This document shows, piece by piece, positions 42,187-49,902 of a stretch of DNA of 64,000 nt (position 1 is its first letter; every line of letters begins with the position of its first letter). A program made the position numbers and the translations under genes. Source of the DNA: JAZDMK01 sp043800975. GTDB lineage: Bacteria > Bacteroidota > Bacteroidia > Bacteroidales > JAHJDW01. The notes under the pieces were generated by a model, which had not been told where the DNA came from, searched no databases, and worked only from the letters and a program-made list of their open reading frames with translations. The stretch spans positions 1-64,000 of the forward strand of contig JAZDMK010000301.1 in assembly GCA_043800975.1 (NCBI GenBank), read 5' to 3'.

Positions 42187-42708
42187 ATGGAAGATATTCT
42201 TGATATTTGTAAATACATCCTGCCTTCAGTGGTTGTTTTTGTTACTGCTTTCTACCTCTTGAAAACATTTTTGCAGGCAGATCACAAAAAGCGTCTGGTT
42301 GAAATACGTATGGGAAACAATAAAGTGATTACTCCTTTGCGTTTACAGGCATATGAAAGAGTTGTACTGCTTTTAGAAAGAATTTCTCCCGAAAGTATTA
42401 TTTCCCGTTCCAATATCTCCGGAAGTACAGCGTCTCAATTGCAGTTGCAGCTTATTTCTGCCATCCGTACTGAGTTTGAACATAATCTTTCGCAACAGGT
42501 TTATATGTCTGATTCAGCATGGGAAATGGTTAAGAATGCAAAAGAAGAAACCATCAAAATGATCAACCTTTCAATGAGTAAACTTTCGGATAGTGCACAG
42601 GGAATGGATCTATGCAAAATTCTGCTCGAAATGACAACGAAAATGGAGAAACTGCCTACCGTTAATGCACTGGAGTATGTGAAAAGAGAAGTTCGCCAGA
42701 ATTTCTAA
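42187..42708 (+). CDS. Membrane-anchored conserved hypothetical protein
   Basis: A 173-residue protein. One N-terminal membrane helix (YILPSVVVFVTAFYLLKTFL) is followed by a helical cytoplasmic domain with ITPLRLQAYERVVLLLERI, RTEFEHNLSQQVYMSD and AWEMVKNAKEE. The pattern is common in Bacteroidota genomes but no function is known to me. Two tiny lipoprotein-like genes follow at 42710 and 42920; the first starts 1 nt after this stop. Confidence 0.7.
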   Translation: MEDILDICKYILPSVVVFVTAFYLLKTFLQADHKKRLVEIRMGNNKVITPLRLQAYERVVLLLERISPESIISRSNISGSTASQLQLQLISAIRTEFEHNLSQQVYMSDSAWEMVKNAKEETIKMINLSMSKLSDSAQGMDLCKILLEMTTKMEKLPTVNALEYVKREVRQNF

Positions 42709-42709
42709 A

Positions 42710-42886
42710 ATGAAAAAAGTAAAGAAAATAATATCTCTTTCACTTTATCTGAAAATTTTAATTGGAATTTTTATTCTGTCCTTCATGTCAACGCAGATTT
42801 CGTGCAGATCAAAGAAGAAAGTGGTGCGTTGTTACAGAACTTCTACAAGCCCAGCTTTTCGGATTGAAAAGGATAAGAGTAATTAA
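42710..42886 (+). CDS. Very small putative lipoprotein, copy 1
   Basis: A 58-residue protein. The charged start (KKVKK) is followed by a hydrophobic stretch LKILIGIFILSFM and then STQISC, a lipobox-like site with Cys near residue 32. The mature part is only about 27 residues: basic (RSKKKV), with CYRTSTSPAF and ending EKDKSN. It is a clear paralogue of the next gene: they share LKILIG, FILSFM, TQ-x-SC, KKK, RCY and KDKS. It starts 1 nt after the preceding stop, so it is probably translated. The lipobox lacks the usual Leu at -3, so lipidation is likely rather than sure. Confidence 0.6.
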   Translation: MKKVKKIISLSLYLKILIGIFILSFMSTQISCRSKKKVVRCYRTSTSPAFRIEKDKSN

Positions 42887-42919
42887 GTTACACCAGAATT
42901 TCTGATAGAAAATCAATAC

Positions 42920-43093
42920 ATGAAAAGAGAAAAGAAAAAACTACCCAAACATATTTACCTTAAAATTCTGATTGGAGTTTTTATTCTATCCTTCATGACA
43001 ACACAGATGTCGTGCAAGCATAAGAAGAAGCAAATGCGGTGTTATAAGTTCTCAATTTCTCCTTCATTTCTGATTAAGGATAAAAGTTATTGA
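42920..43093 (+). CDS. Very small putative lipoprotein, copy 2
   Basis: A 57-residue paralogue of the gene at 42710, 33 nt downstream. It opens with MKREKKKLPKHIYLKIL, continues IGVFILSFMTTQMSC with the lipobox-like Cys, then a basic KHKKKQ, CYKFSISPSF and KDKSY at the end. Differences between the copies are spread along the length and many are conservative, which suggests both are kept under selection. The stop codon lies at the start of a short tandem repeat (43085-43117). The function is unknown. Confidence 0.6.
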   Translation: MKREKKKLPKHIYLKILIGVFILSFMTTQMSCKHKKKQMRCYKFSISPSFLIKDKSY

Positions 43094-43117
43094 GTTATTA
43101 GGTTATTCAGTTAATTG
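43085..43117. repeat. Short tandem repeat, 8-bp units
   Basis: Read on the minus strand, the units ACTGAATA, ACCTAATA, ACTCAATA, ACTT follow each other. The block overlaps the 3' end of the small gene at 42920 and fills part of the gap to the convergent gene. Confidence 0.6.
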
Positions 43118-43137
43118 AGGAGTGGCCATAAATTCTT

Positions 43138-43752
43138 TTAATAAACTATTTTACACCTTTTGCAAAACCATTCGTAGCATGGACTCCATAATTTATTTGC
43201 TTCTTTTTCACTATAGACCTGATATACTTTTTCAGTTTTGTTTTCAATAATTGAGGTATATCCGTTCTTTTTAAAGTCTCTCCAATATTTTTTTTCATGG
43301 CGTTTATTTTTGAACCATACATCAACAAAAGAGGGAGATATTCCAATAGCCATATCCTTTTTATGGCAAGCAGTACAGAGAGTGTCATATGTTTTGTTAG
43401 GGCAATTTTCAATTAATTCGAAATTTAATTCTGTGATTTTATTTTCAGCAATTGTCAATTTAATTGTGTCGGTTTTGCCTTTGCCGATTGAAGTAGCATA
43501 AGTTTTGTAACATCCGGGAATTAATTTCACAAATTCAAAAAATCCTGTACTATCAGTAACAGTTCCGAAAACCTTAGAATCATTTACTCTTATTATAACA
43601 ATTATAGAAAACGGAACAAGTTCTTTTGTTCTTTTTTGAATTACATAGCCATGTATTTCTCCAGTCTGGGAAAAGCCTACTTCAATTGAAAATATAGTTG
43701 CAAGAACAATTGATGCGAGGAATAGCTTTATGAATCTGGTGAATGTCATCAT
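43138..43752 (-). CDS. Secreted protein with carboxypeptidase-regulatory-like domain and Cys-rich C-terminus
   Basis: A 204-residue protein. The signal peptide is about 1-29. Residues about 32-115 are a CarboxypepD_reg-like beta-sandwich (IHGYVIQKRTKELVPFSI, DSTGFFEFVKLIPGCY). The C-terminal part carries CTACHKKD, then CYEWFCKRCKIVY at the end: five or six Cys and one His that could bind zinc. CxxCH is also the haem c motif, but only one copy occurs and the context resembles a common Bacteroidota CxxCHKxD segment. It may be a periplasmic protein of unknown role. Confidence 0.65.
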   Translation of the reverse strand: MMTFTRFIKLFLASIVLATIFSIEVGFSQTGEIHGYVIQKRTKELVPFSIIVIIRVNDSKVFGTVTDSTGFFEFVKLIPGCYKTYATSIGKGKTDTIKLTIAENKITELNFELIENCPNKTYDTLCTACHKKDMAIGISPSFVDVWFKNKRHEKKYWRDFKKNGYTSIIENKTEKVYQVYSEKEANKLWSPCYEWFCKRCKIVY

Positions 43753-43793
43753 GAAATTATGATGAAAAATTATCGAATTTCCATAAAAAACAA

Positions 43794-43828
43794 AAAATCG
43801 TAAATCGGCAATCGTAAATCGAAAATCA
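43794..43828. repeat. Heptad tandem repeat
   Basis: Five 7-bp units in strict phase: AAAATCG, TAAATCG, GCAATCG, TAAATCG, AAAATCA. It lies in the gap between two minus-strand genes and ends just before the stop codon of the L,D-transpeptidase gene. Confidence 0.65.
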
Positions 43829-43829
43829 T

Positions 43830-45797
43830 TCAGATTCCTTTCTGCGTACTCAGCAAATCCTTATCCTTCTTCATCCAGTTTTTCTCAACAGATAATTTTC
43901 TGCGAAGGGAATAGTTGTTCAATGCACGTAAAATAGCTTTGTCCTTGTCGTAATGGTCATCCCTGTACTGCATGGTTCCATCTTCATCTACCCAGCATGT
44001 GATATAATCCACATAAACCATGATTTGTTTTTTTAACAAATGAGAGGAAGGTGATTTTTTGAAGCCAGGCTTCGCCATTGTTTCCTGGTGTTTTTTCCAC
44101 TGTTTTAATTTTTCCTGAAGTTTGTATTTTAATTCTTTTTTTCCTTCAGGTTTCATACCGACCAGAATTCGAACGTCATCAATATCCATTGACATTTTTC
44201 CATATTTCAAAACAAATTCACCCAGTTCGAGGGGTTCTTCCACACGCATGCATCCATGACTAACCGCGCGGTAATTGCTGCGGAAAGGTGCGCGCTTGGG
44301 TGTGTCGTGAAGATAAATACTGAAAGGATTTCTGAAAATGAATTTAATTTTACCCAATGCATTGAATGCGCCGGGCTCCTGAGAAAAGCGGAAAGGCATA
44401 TGCGTGGGTGAATATTTTTTCCAGTTTACTTTTGAAGGATCCACCAATGAATCTTTCAGATATACTTTAAATCCTTGTTTTTTCAGGTAAAGTGAATCTT
44501 TCCAGATATCAAAAATCATTTCTTTTTCTGCAATATTTTTGGGAACATCCCAGGTGGGATTCAAAACAAGATACATGATTGGGCCCGTCATGGTTGGTGT
44601 TTCCAGATTTTTGGGTTCATCCATTTTGCGCCGGGTCTTTAACCATTTTTTAAACTTTTCTTCATACCCCCATTCTCTTTTTTTACCGCAACAAATATTG
44701 ATTTTATTCACTACCGTATCGGCAATATAGGTTTGCAATTGAAATGCAGCTAAGTTTACTTTGATGCAGGGCTCTGCGGTTGGTGCACAAAACCAGCGCA
44801 ACCTTTCCATGTTGACTTTGATTTTGTCTATTCTTTTTGCAACAGAAATATTTAAATTTTTGCGCGTTACTTCATTTAATTTTCCATCGACAACCAGGTT
44901 GTTGTTTTCCTGAAAGCGGCTGATTGCATCGATAATTGTAATGTCAAATTCACGAAAAACTTTTTTACTATAGGCTAATGGATCCAGCGCACGCGTAATC
45001 ATTAGTTTCTGTGCAATCAAATGAACAAGTTTGGAAGTATCACCTTCTTTTAAATTTTCTGCACGCTGTGGAATACTGGTTGTATCTGATTTCTTTTCAA
45101 GCTCCATCATTCTTTTTAATTCTTTTTTCAGACGAAGATAAGGCAATGCCTTAGGCTGAATGCTGTTGATGTACGCCAGAATATCTTTTTCAAAAAGCGG
45201 TGTGAAAACTTCGCCGGGTAGTGGAATTTTATTGGGAAGACTGTATCCGTCAGGATCAATATCTTTGGGGTTAATAACGCCGTATTTCAAATCGTGGCAA
45301 TAGTTCACAACACCATTGCTGATCATTAATTCAATGTTTGCAAGCACTGAATAATTAATTTCTTTTTCCAGTTTTGATTTATTCAAATAATCGTGGATGT
45401 ATGCTGAAATAAAAGGCTGGTCATAGTAGTTTGGAGATAGTCCGTCCTCATCCGATTTTTTTAAAAAACCGATTATGCTGTCAACCTTTGAACTCAATGG
45501 AAGTGTATTGGTCCAGAAAGGAGCATAATTTCTTTTCTGATAAAAAATAGCCAGCGAATCAAAGTGTTCAAAGTGATCATGACAGATACGGAATGTGTCC
45601 TTTTCTTTATTAAACCTTGCTTTCAATACATCGTTATATTTTGCCGAATCAAATCCGGGCACAGCTGAATAGGGATTATCTTTTTTCACTTTATCACCGC
45701 ATCCGCTGATAACGGCCATCATTATGATAATAGAAATAATCCCGGAAAATGAAATCAGGAATTTTAGTTTTTGTTTTGAAAATAATGTAGTGCGCAT
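43830..45797 (-). CDS. L,D-transpeptidase (YcbB/LdtD-like) lipoprotein
   Basis: A protein of about 655 residues. A membrane segment ends in the lipobox VISGC. It has a YcbB-type N-terminal domain (SIIGFLKKSDEDGLSPNYY), a peptidoglycan-binding-like helix region (AISRFQENNNLVVDGKLNE) and the YkuD catalytic domain with YLVLNPTWDVPKNIAEKE, IYLHDTPKRAPF and the active-site SHGCMRVEEP. Such enzymes form 3-3 cross-links or attach proteins to peptidoglycan. The start is uncertain: MRTTLFSK (45797) or MIQHNNMRTT (45815); the longer frame to 45863 begins inside the yihY-like gene. Confidence 0.88.
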   Translation of the reverse strand: MRTTLFSKQKLKFLISFSGIISIIIMMAVISGCGDKVKKDNPYSAVPGFDSAKYNDVLKARFNKEKDTFRICHDHFEHFDSLAIFYQKRNYAPFWTNTLPLSSKVDSIIGFLKKSDEDGLSPNYYDQPFISAYIHDYLNKSKLEKEINYSVLANIELMISNGVVNYCHDLKYGVINPKDIDPDGYSLPNKIPLPGEVFTPLFEKDILAYINSIQPKALPYLRLKKELKRMMELEKKSDTTSIPQRAENLKEGDTSKLVHLIAQKLMITRALDPLAYSKKVFREFDITIIDAISRFQENNNLVVDGKLNEVTRKNLNISVAKRIDKIKVNMERLRWFCAPTAEPCIKVNLAAFQLQTYIADTVVNKINICCGKKREWGYEEKFKKWLKTRRKMDEPKNLETPTMTGPIMYLVLNPTWDVPKNIAEKEMIFDIWKDSLYLKKQGFKVYLKDSLVDPSKVNWKKYSPTHMPFRFSQEPGAFNALGKIKFIFRNPFSIYLHDTPKRAPFRSNYRAVSHGCMRVEEPLELGEFVLKYGKMSMDIDDVRILVGMKPEGKKELKYKLQEKLKQWKKHQETMAKPGFKKSPSSHLLKKQIMVYVDYITCWVDEDGTMQYRDDHYDKDKAILRALNNYSLRRKLSVEKNWMKKDKDLLSTQKGI

Positions 45798-45831
45798 ATT
45801 GTTGTGTTGTATCATTAATTTTATGAGGAAA

Positions 45832-46758
45832 TTATTTTTTCTTGGCTGAATAAATACTGGCATTAAGTTCGAATCCGATCAGTAAAACAAGTGCATTGAT
45901 ATACATCCAGAGGAGAATAATAATCAATGTTCCGATAGACCCGTACAAGGCATTATAGGTTGCAAAACGACTTACATAGTAATTAAACCCGGCACTGGTG
46001 GCAAGTGATAAAATAGTTGCCAGCGTAGCACCAGCGGAAATAAATTTCCAACGCACTTTCCCGGAAGGACCGAAAAAATACAGGAACGCAATTCCGAGGT
46101 AAGAAAATATGACAATCAATAGCCACTTAGCTGTAGTTAACGAAGTGCCGGCAAAACCGCCTCTGTGATAACCCGAATGTACCAGTCGTTTCAGAATAAC
46201 TTCAAAATAGGCAAGCAACGAAATGCAACCAATGACAAGTATGGCCTGAATAAGCACCAGGAGTAAAGAATACATCCTTCTTTTAAAATTGCTGCCTCTT
46301 CCGATTTCGTGATAAGTAGCATCAAAGGCTCTGATTAAAGAAATAATTCCGTTGGATGCAAAAACAAATGCAAGCACGAAACCCAGCGACAGCAAGCCGC
46401 CCCGGCCCCGCGTGAGGATATCATTGAAAACACCTTTCGATGCTTCAAAAGTTTTTTCAGGCATTATATCGGCCAGCATACCCATCAGTTCTTTCTGAAA
46501 GCCATGTATTGGGATGTAAGGAATCAGCGTAAACAAAAAGATAATGGCAGGAAAAATTGCAAGGAAAAAATTAAATGCAACAGCGGAAGCCCGCATCGAC
46601 AAAGAGGAATTCTGAACACCGTTAAAGAAAAATTTTCCAACATCATACAAGGGTGCTTTTCCAAATCCCGGCAAAATGATACGCTGGGTAAGTATTCTTA
46701 ACCTGCCAACCAAAGAGCTTTCGTGAACGCGATCCTTCAGATTTAACTTTTTCATCAA
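45832..46758 (-). CDS. YihY/virulence factor BrkB family membrane protein
   Basis: A 308-residue inner-membrane protein with six helices. Family text: SLSMRASAVAFNFFLAIFPAIIFLFTLIP, the middle IISLIRAFDATYHE, and the end GSIGTLIIILLWMYINALVLLIGFELNA. It was once called ribonuclease BN; the true role is unknown. The start overlaps the nadC stop by 4 nt. It is part of the DUF4783-nadC-yihY-transpeptidase run. Confidence 0.9.
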   Translation of the reverse strand: MMKKLNLKDRVHESSLVGRLRILTQRIILPGFGKAPLYDVGKFFFNGVQNSSLSMRASAVAFNFFLAIFPAIIFLFTLIPYIPIHGFQKELMGMLADIMPEKTFEASKGVFNDILTRGRGGLLSLGFVLAFVFASNGIISLIRAFDATYHEIGRGSNFKRRMYSLLLVLIQAILVIGCISLLAYFEVILKRLVHSGYHRGGFAGTSLTTAKWLLIVIFSYLGIAFLYFFGPSGKVRWKFISAGATLATILSLATSAGFNYYVSRFATYNALYGSIGTLIIILLWMYINALVLLIGFELNASIYSAKKK

Positions 46759-47588
46759 TACGCTTTCAGGCTAAGGTCAAGACTTTTGATCTGGTGGGTG
46801 AGGGCGCCCATGGAAATAAAATCGACACCGGTTTGTGCCACATCATGCAGATTACTTTTGGTAATCCCTCCGGAAGCTTCTGTTTCTGATTTTCCGTCAA
46901 TGATTGTAACCGCTTTTCGCAATGTATCATTGTCAAAATTGTCGAGAAGAATTCTGTGCACGCCACCAACAGCAATAATTTCCTTCACTTCATCCAGATT
47001 GCGTGCTTCTACTTCAATTTTTAAATTCAGATTTTTTTCCTGCAGATAAGCTTGTGTGGCATGAACTGCTTTTGTAATTCCGCCGGCAAAATCAGCATGG
47101 TTGTCCTTGATCATTACCATATCATACAATCCGAAACGATGATTCATTCCGCCGCCAATCAGCACAGCCCATTTTTCCATAACGCGGGAATTGGGTGTGG
47201 TCTTTCGAGTGTCAAGCAGGCGGGCTTTGGTTCCTTTCAATAAATCAGAACAAACTCTTGTGTAAGTAGCAATGCCACTCATGCGCTGCATGCAGTTCAA
47301 AACAGTGCGTTCGGTTGTAAGTATCGAACGGGATTTTCCTTCAACCGTAAAAACAATGTCTTTTGGTTTGATCGGACTTCCATCGGGAATTTCAAGACTG
47401 AATTTTAATTCAGGATCATATCGATTGAAAATCATTTCTGCCATTTTAACACCAGCAATGATTCCATTGTCTTTCACGAGTAAACGCGCGCGGCCTGTTG
47501 CATGGGCAGGAACGCATGAAAGCGTTGTGTGATCGCCGGAACCGATATCTTCTGCTAAAGCCTGATCTATAAAATTTTCAATCTTCAT
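46755..47588 (-). CDS. nadC: Nicotinate-nucleotide pyrophosphorylase (carboxylating)
   Basis: A 277-residue enzyme. Family text: ALAEDIGSGDHTTLSCVP at the start, TERTVLNCMQRMSGIAT, LDTRKTTPN, GGGMNHRFGLYDMVMIKDNH and EASGGITKSNLHDVAQTGVD near the end. It makes nicotinate mononucleotide from quinolinate and PRPP in NAD synthesis. The start MKIENFID overlaps the preceding gene by 7 nt; the frame continues upstream but lacks similarity there. Confidence 0.95.
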   Translation of the reverse strand: MKIENFIDQALAEDIGSGDHTTLSCVPAHATGRARLLVKDNGIIAGVKMAEMIFNRYDPELKFSLEIPDGSPIKPKDIVFTVEGKSRSILTTERTVLNCMQRMSGIATYTRVCSDLLKGTKARLLDTRKTTPNSRVMEKWAVLIGGGMNHRFGLYDMVMIKDNHADFAGGITKAVHATQAYLQEKNLNLKIEVEARNLDEVKEIIAVGGVHRILLDNFDNDTLRKAVTIIDGKSETEASGGITKSNLHDVAQTGVDFISMGALTHQIKSLDLSLKAY

Positions 47589-47595
47589 GGATTCG

Positions 47596-48006
47596 TTAAG
47601 GTTTATCCTGTTCAATGCGCAGCTGGAACATCAGCAGGCGGTCGGCATTTTTTTTTAGTAAAAAATAAGTTCTGTAAATTCCTTTGGAAGTGCTGAGCAG
47701 CCCGATAGAATATTGCGATCCGTCGCGTGCACTGCCTTGATGCTTGATAACAAAATCTTTCGGAATGTATTGTTTGAAGAAAGTTTTAAGAATCATTTCC
47801 GATTGCTTGCTGCTGTATATATTTTCGTAGCCGGGAATGGAAAGATCGATGTTGGCATTGAAATGCTTTGCCATCAGTCCGGCATCACCGGTTTTCAAAC
47901 CCTTAACAATATCTTCTATCACACCTTGAGGCGCAGCATGTGCAAACTGCAGCGAAACAGCAGCTGTGAAAATCAGCGCAAATACCAAACGCAGCTTATG
48001 TTTCAT
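47596..48006 (-). CDS. DUF4783 domain secreted protein
   Basis: A 136-residue protein with a signal peptide (about 1-24, ending AHAA). The rest matches the DUF4783 pattern: a helix with EDIVKGLKTGDAGLMAKHF, strands NIDLSIPGYENIYSSKQSEM, then FVIKHQGSARDGSQYSIG and RTYFLLKK. The fold resembles NTF2/SnoaL-type cones. It usually stands next to nadC and rlmH in Bacteroidota, as here. The start at 48006 is chosen because the earlier ATG (48051) lies inside a -7 element. Confidence 0.85.
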   Translation of the reverse strand: MKHKLRLVFALIFTAAVSLQFAHAAPQGVIEDIVKGLKTGDAGLMAKHFNANIDLSIPGYENIYSSKQSEMILKTFFKQYIPKDFVIKHQGSARDGSQYSIGLLSTSKGIYRTYFLLKKNADRLLMFQLRIEQDKP

Positions 48007-48048
48007 AAAGATGAATTTTGAAAAAGTGAGGATTCCATAAAACCAGTG

Positions 48049-48056
48049 CAAAAATA
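48049..48056 (-). promoter_or_regulatory. -7 element for the DUF4783-nadC run
   Basis: TATTTTTG on the minus strand, 42 nt upstream of the ATG at 48006. A -33 element is not clear. Confidence 0.45.
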
Positions 48057-48110
48057 GGAAAAAACACTGTACTTTTATCCGCCTGTTTTAAATAGTAAAA
48101 CCGCACAAAA

Positions 48111-48584
48111 ATGTTAATAAAGCTAATCCTTCACGGAAAGACAGACAATGCATCTCTGCAGCTATGCATGGACGACTATATAAAACGCCTGCAGCGTTAC
48201 GGAACCTTCTCTGTGAAGGTGATTCCCGATGATAAGTCTCTTGTGAAAGCACCCGTACCTGTCAGAATGAAAAAGGAGGGAGAGGAGCTGATGAAAAACA
48301 TTGACCAGAAGGATGTGGTGGTTTTGCTCGATGAAAAAGGAAAACAGTTTACTTCGGTTGCCTTTGCCTCTTTTATTGAAGCCCGTGTGAATGCTTCTGT
48401 GAAAAATCTTGTTTTTGTAGTGGGCGGACCCTATGGCTTTACAGAAGAAGTGTACAAACGTGCCGATTTTAAAATTTCTTTATCCGACATGACCTTTTCG
48501 CATCAGATCGTACGCCTGCTTTTCCTGGAACAATTGTACCGGGCGTTTACGATTATCCGGGGGGAACCTTACCATCATTCATAG
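48111..48584 (+). CDS. rlmH: 23S rRNA (pseudouridine-1915-N3) methyltransferase
   Basis: A 157-residue SPOUT methyltransferase. The knot region is VVGGPYGFTEEVYKRAD with the SAM-binding GG, followed by SLSDMTFSHQIVRLLFLEQLYRA and the C-terminal GEPYHH. It methylates Psi1915 in helix 69 of the 50S subunit. It is divergent from the DUF4783-nadC run. The family length of about 155-160 is matched. Confidence 0.96.
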   Translation: MLIKLILHGKTDNASLQLCMDDYIKRLQRYGTFSVKVIPDDKSLVKAPVPVRMKKEGEELMKNIDQKDVVVLLDEKGKQFTSVAFASFIEARVNASVKNLVFVVGGPYGFTEEVYKRADFKISLSDMTFSHQIVRLLFLEQLYRAFTIIRGEPYHHS

Positions 48585-48649
48585 AATCAGAAGACGGTAA
48601 TAGTAATAAGTATTCAGTAAGCAGTAATCAGAGAATTGGAAATTTTGCG

Positions 48650-48701
48650 TCTTAGCGACTTGGCGAGAAATATTTCACGCAGAGACACAAAGTCGCAAAG
48701 A
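48650..48701. repeat. Intergenic inverted repeat of the GCGTCTTAGCG type
   Basis: TCTTAGCGACTT (48650-48661) and AAGTCGCAAAGA (48690-48701) match as inverted arms with one mismatch. The intervening text contains CACGCAGAGACACAA. It lies between the convergent rlmH and T9SS cargo genes and shows no gene. Confidence 0.55.
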
Positions 48702-48739
48702 TTTATCGGTTATGTTTAACTGTAGTGTGTTTAAAAAAG

Positions 48740-49894
48740 TTACTGCTTTACAAATTTCCCCGAATACTTATTCATCTTCACAAAATAAATCCCGGCAGGA
48801 AGGGTAGAAATATCAATCTTCACCTCACTTGTAACTCGTAACTCGTCACTTGTAACTGCTTTAGAAACTTTCAACTTTTTCACTTCTTCTCCCATCGCAT
48901 TAAAAATCATCAACTCAGCATTGTCGCTCAGGGCGGGTGTTTCCAATGTTATGGAATTTGAAGCCGGATTCGGATACATGCGTATCGCAGCACCGCCTGC
49001 ATCATCGGTTACGCCCGCAAAGTTCTGGTAGGTATAGGTGATGCGTTGTGAATTCACCCACTGGCTGCTGCCCGTGTTCCACGTCTGGCTTACGCATTGC
49101 GATATGGTGCCGTCGGGATTGTTGGTGTAATTCATTTGTGTGAGGTTTTTCCAGCTGCTGCTTCCCGTGTCCCACAGGCGCTGCAGAAGATAGATCATGT
49201 AATTGTTTCCATCGTAGGTGTAGCTCATGTCGGAACTGTTCACCCAGCTTCCGCTTTGCCACAGCTGGCTCAGCAGGTACGATATTTTTTGCGCACCGTT
49301 GTATGTGTAAACCGCTTTCATCGAATTTGCCCAGGCGCCGCTTTGCCACAGCTGGCTTATGTATTGCGTGGGACTGCCCGAGCCGTTGTTGGTGTAATTG
49401 ATTTGTGAACTGTTGAGCCATGTGCTGCCAACACTGTCCCACATCTGCGTCAGTGTGTTTGTCATGTAATTGCTGCCATCGTATGTGTTGGTCTGCTTAA
49501 AACTGTTTTTCCAGCTTGCGCTTGCCACGCGCCACACCTGCAGAATGAACTGCGTCATCTTATCCTGCCCGTTGTATGTGTAACTCCCGTTCTGCTGGTT
49601 CACCCAGCTGCCGCTTGTGTATTTCTGACTTAAGAAGGAAGTGATGTTGCCGTTGGGCTGACTCACATAGGTAGTGCGCGTATCATCGGTCCAGCTGCTG
49701 CCGTTCCAGATCTGCGCATCGCATTGCTGCATCAGTCCGTTCACATCATAGGTGTAAGTTTGTTTTGTGCTGTTCTGCCAGGAAGAGGAAGAAGTGTTCC
49801 ATGTTTCAGCAACAATGGTCTTCACCTTGTTTTGCCCTTTGCTGCTGCAGCTGCCCAGCAGAAGGATAAGCGGAAGGATGAGGAGCTTTTTCAT
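48740..49894 (-). CDS. Secreted W-rich tandem-repeat protein with lipobox and T9SS sorting domain
   Basis: A 384-residue protein. The N-terminus MKKLLILPLILLLGSCSSKG is a good lipoprotein signal (lipobox LGSC, Cys16). Residues about 27-291 form about nine imperfect repeats of 29-32 residues, with the pattern YTY-x3-G-(x6-8)-Q-x-W-x2-GS-x-W-x-NS. Residues 306-384 are a T9SS sorting domain (MYPNPASNSITLE to KYSGKFVKQ). Within it residues about 347-357 (VTSDELRVTSE) are coded by a heptad DNA repeat and are absent from the neighbouring cargo's otherwise similar domain. The repeats are remotely like YD/RHS-type beta units (inference). The function is unknown. Confidence 0.75.
   Translation of the reverse strand: MKKLLILPLILLLGSCSSKGQNKVKTIVAETWNTSSSSWQNSTKQTYTYDVNGLMQQCDAQIWNGSSWTDDTRTTYVSQPNGNITSFLSQKYTSGSWVNQQNGSYTYNGQDKMTQFILQVWRVASASWKNSFKQTNTYDGSNYMTNTLTQMWDSVGSTWLNSSQINYTNNGSGSPTQYISQLWQSGAWANSMKAVYTYNGAQKISYLLSQLWQSGSWVNSSDMSYTYDGNNYMIYLLQRLWDTGSSSWKNLTQMNYTNNPDGTISQCVSQTWNTGSSQWVNSQRITYTYQNFAGVTDDAGGAAIRMYPNPASNSITLETPALSDNAELMIFNAMGEEVKKLKVSKAVTSDELRVTSEVKIDISTLPAGIYFVKMNKYSGKFVKQ
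48825..48859. repeat. Heptad tandem repeat inside a coding region
   Basis: Five 7-bp units in strict phase: TCACTTG, TAACTCG, TAACTCG, TCACTTG, TAACTGC. On the minus strand it codes VTSDELRVTS within the T9SS sorting domain of the 48740 gene. Confidence 0.7.
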
Positions 49895-49902
49895 GTATTG
49901 TT

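Noticed and set aside
43372..43386. CxxCH in the 43138 gene as a haem c site
   Set aside because: Only one motif, no cytochrome fold, and the context resembles a Bacteroidota CxxCHKxD segment more likely to bind zinc or form disulfides.
49002..49442. Open frame in a second phase of the W-repeat gene
   Set aside because: It arises from the regular DNA repeat; the main frame has a signal sequence, repeats and sorting domain.
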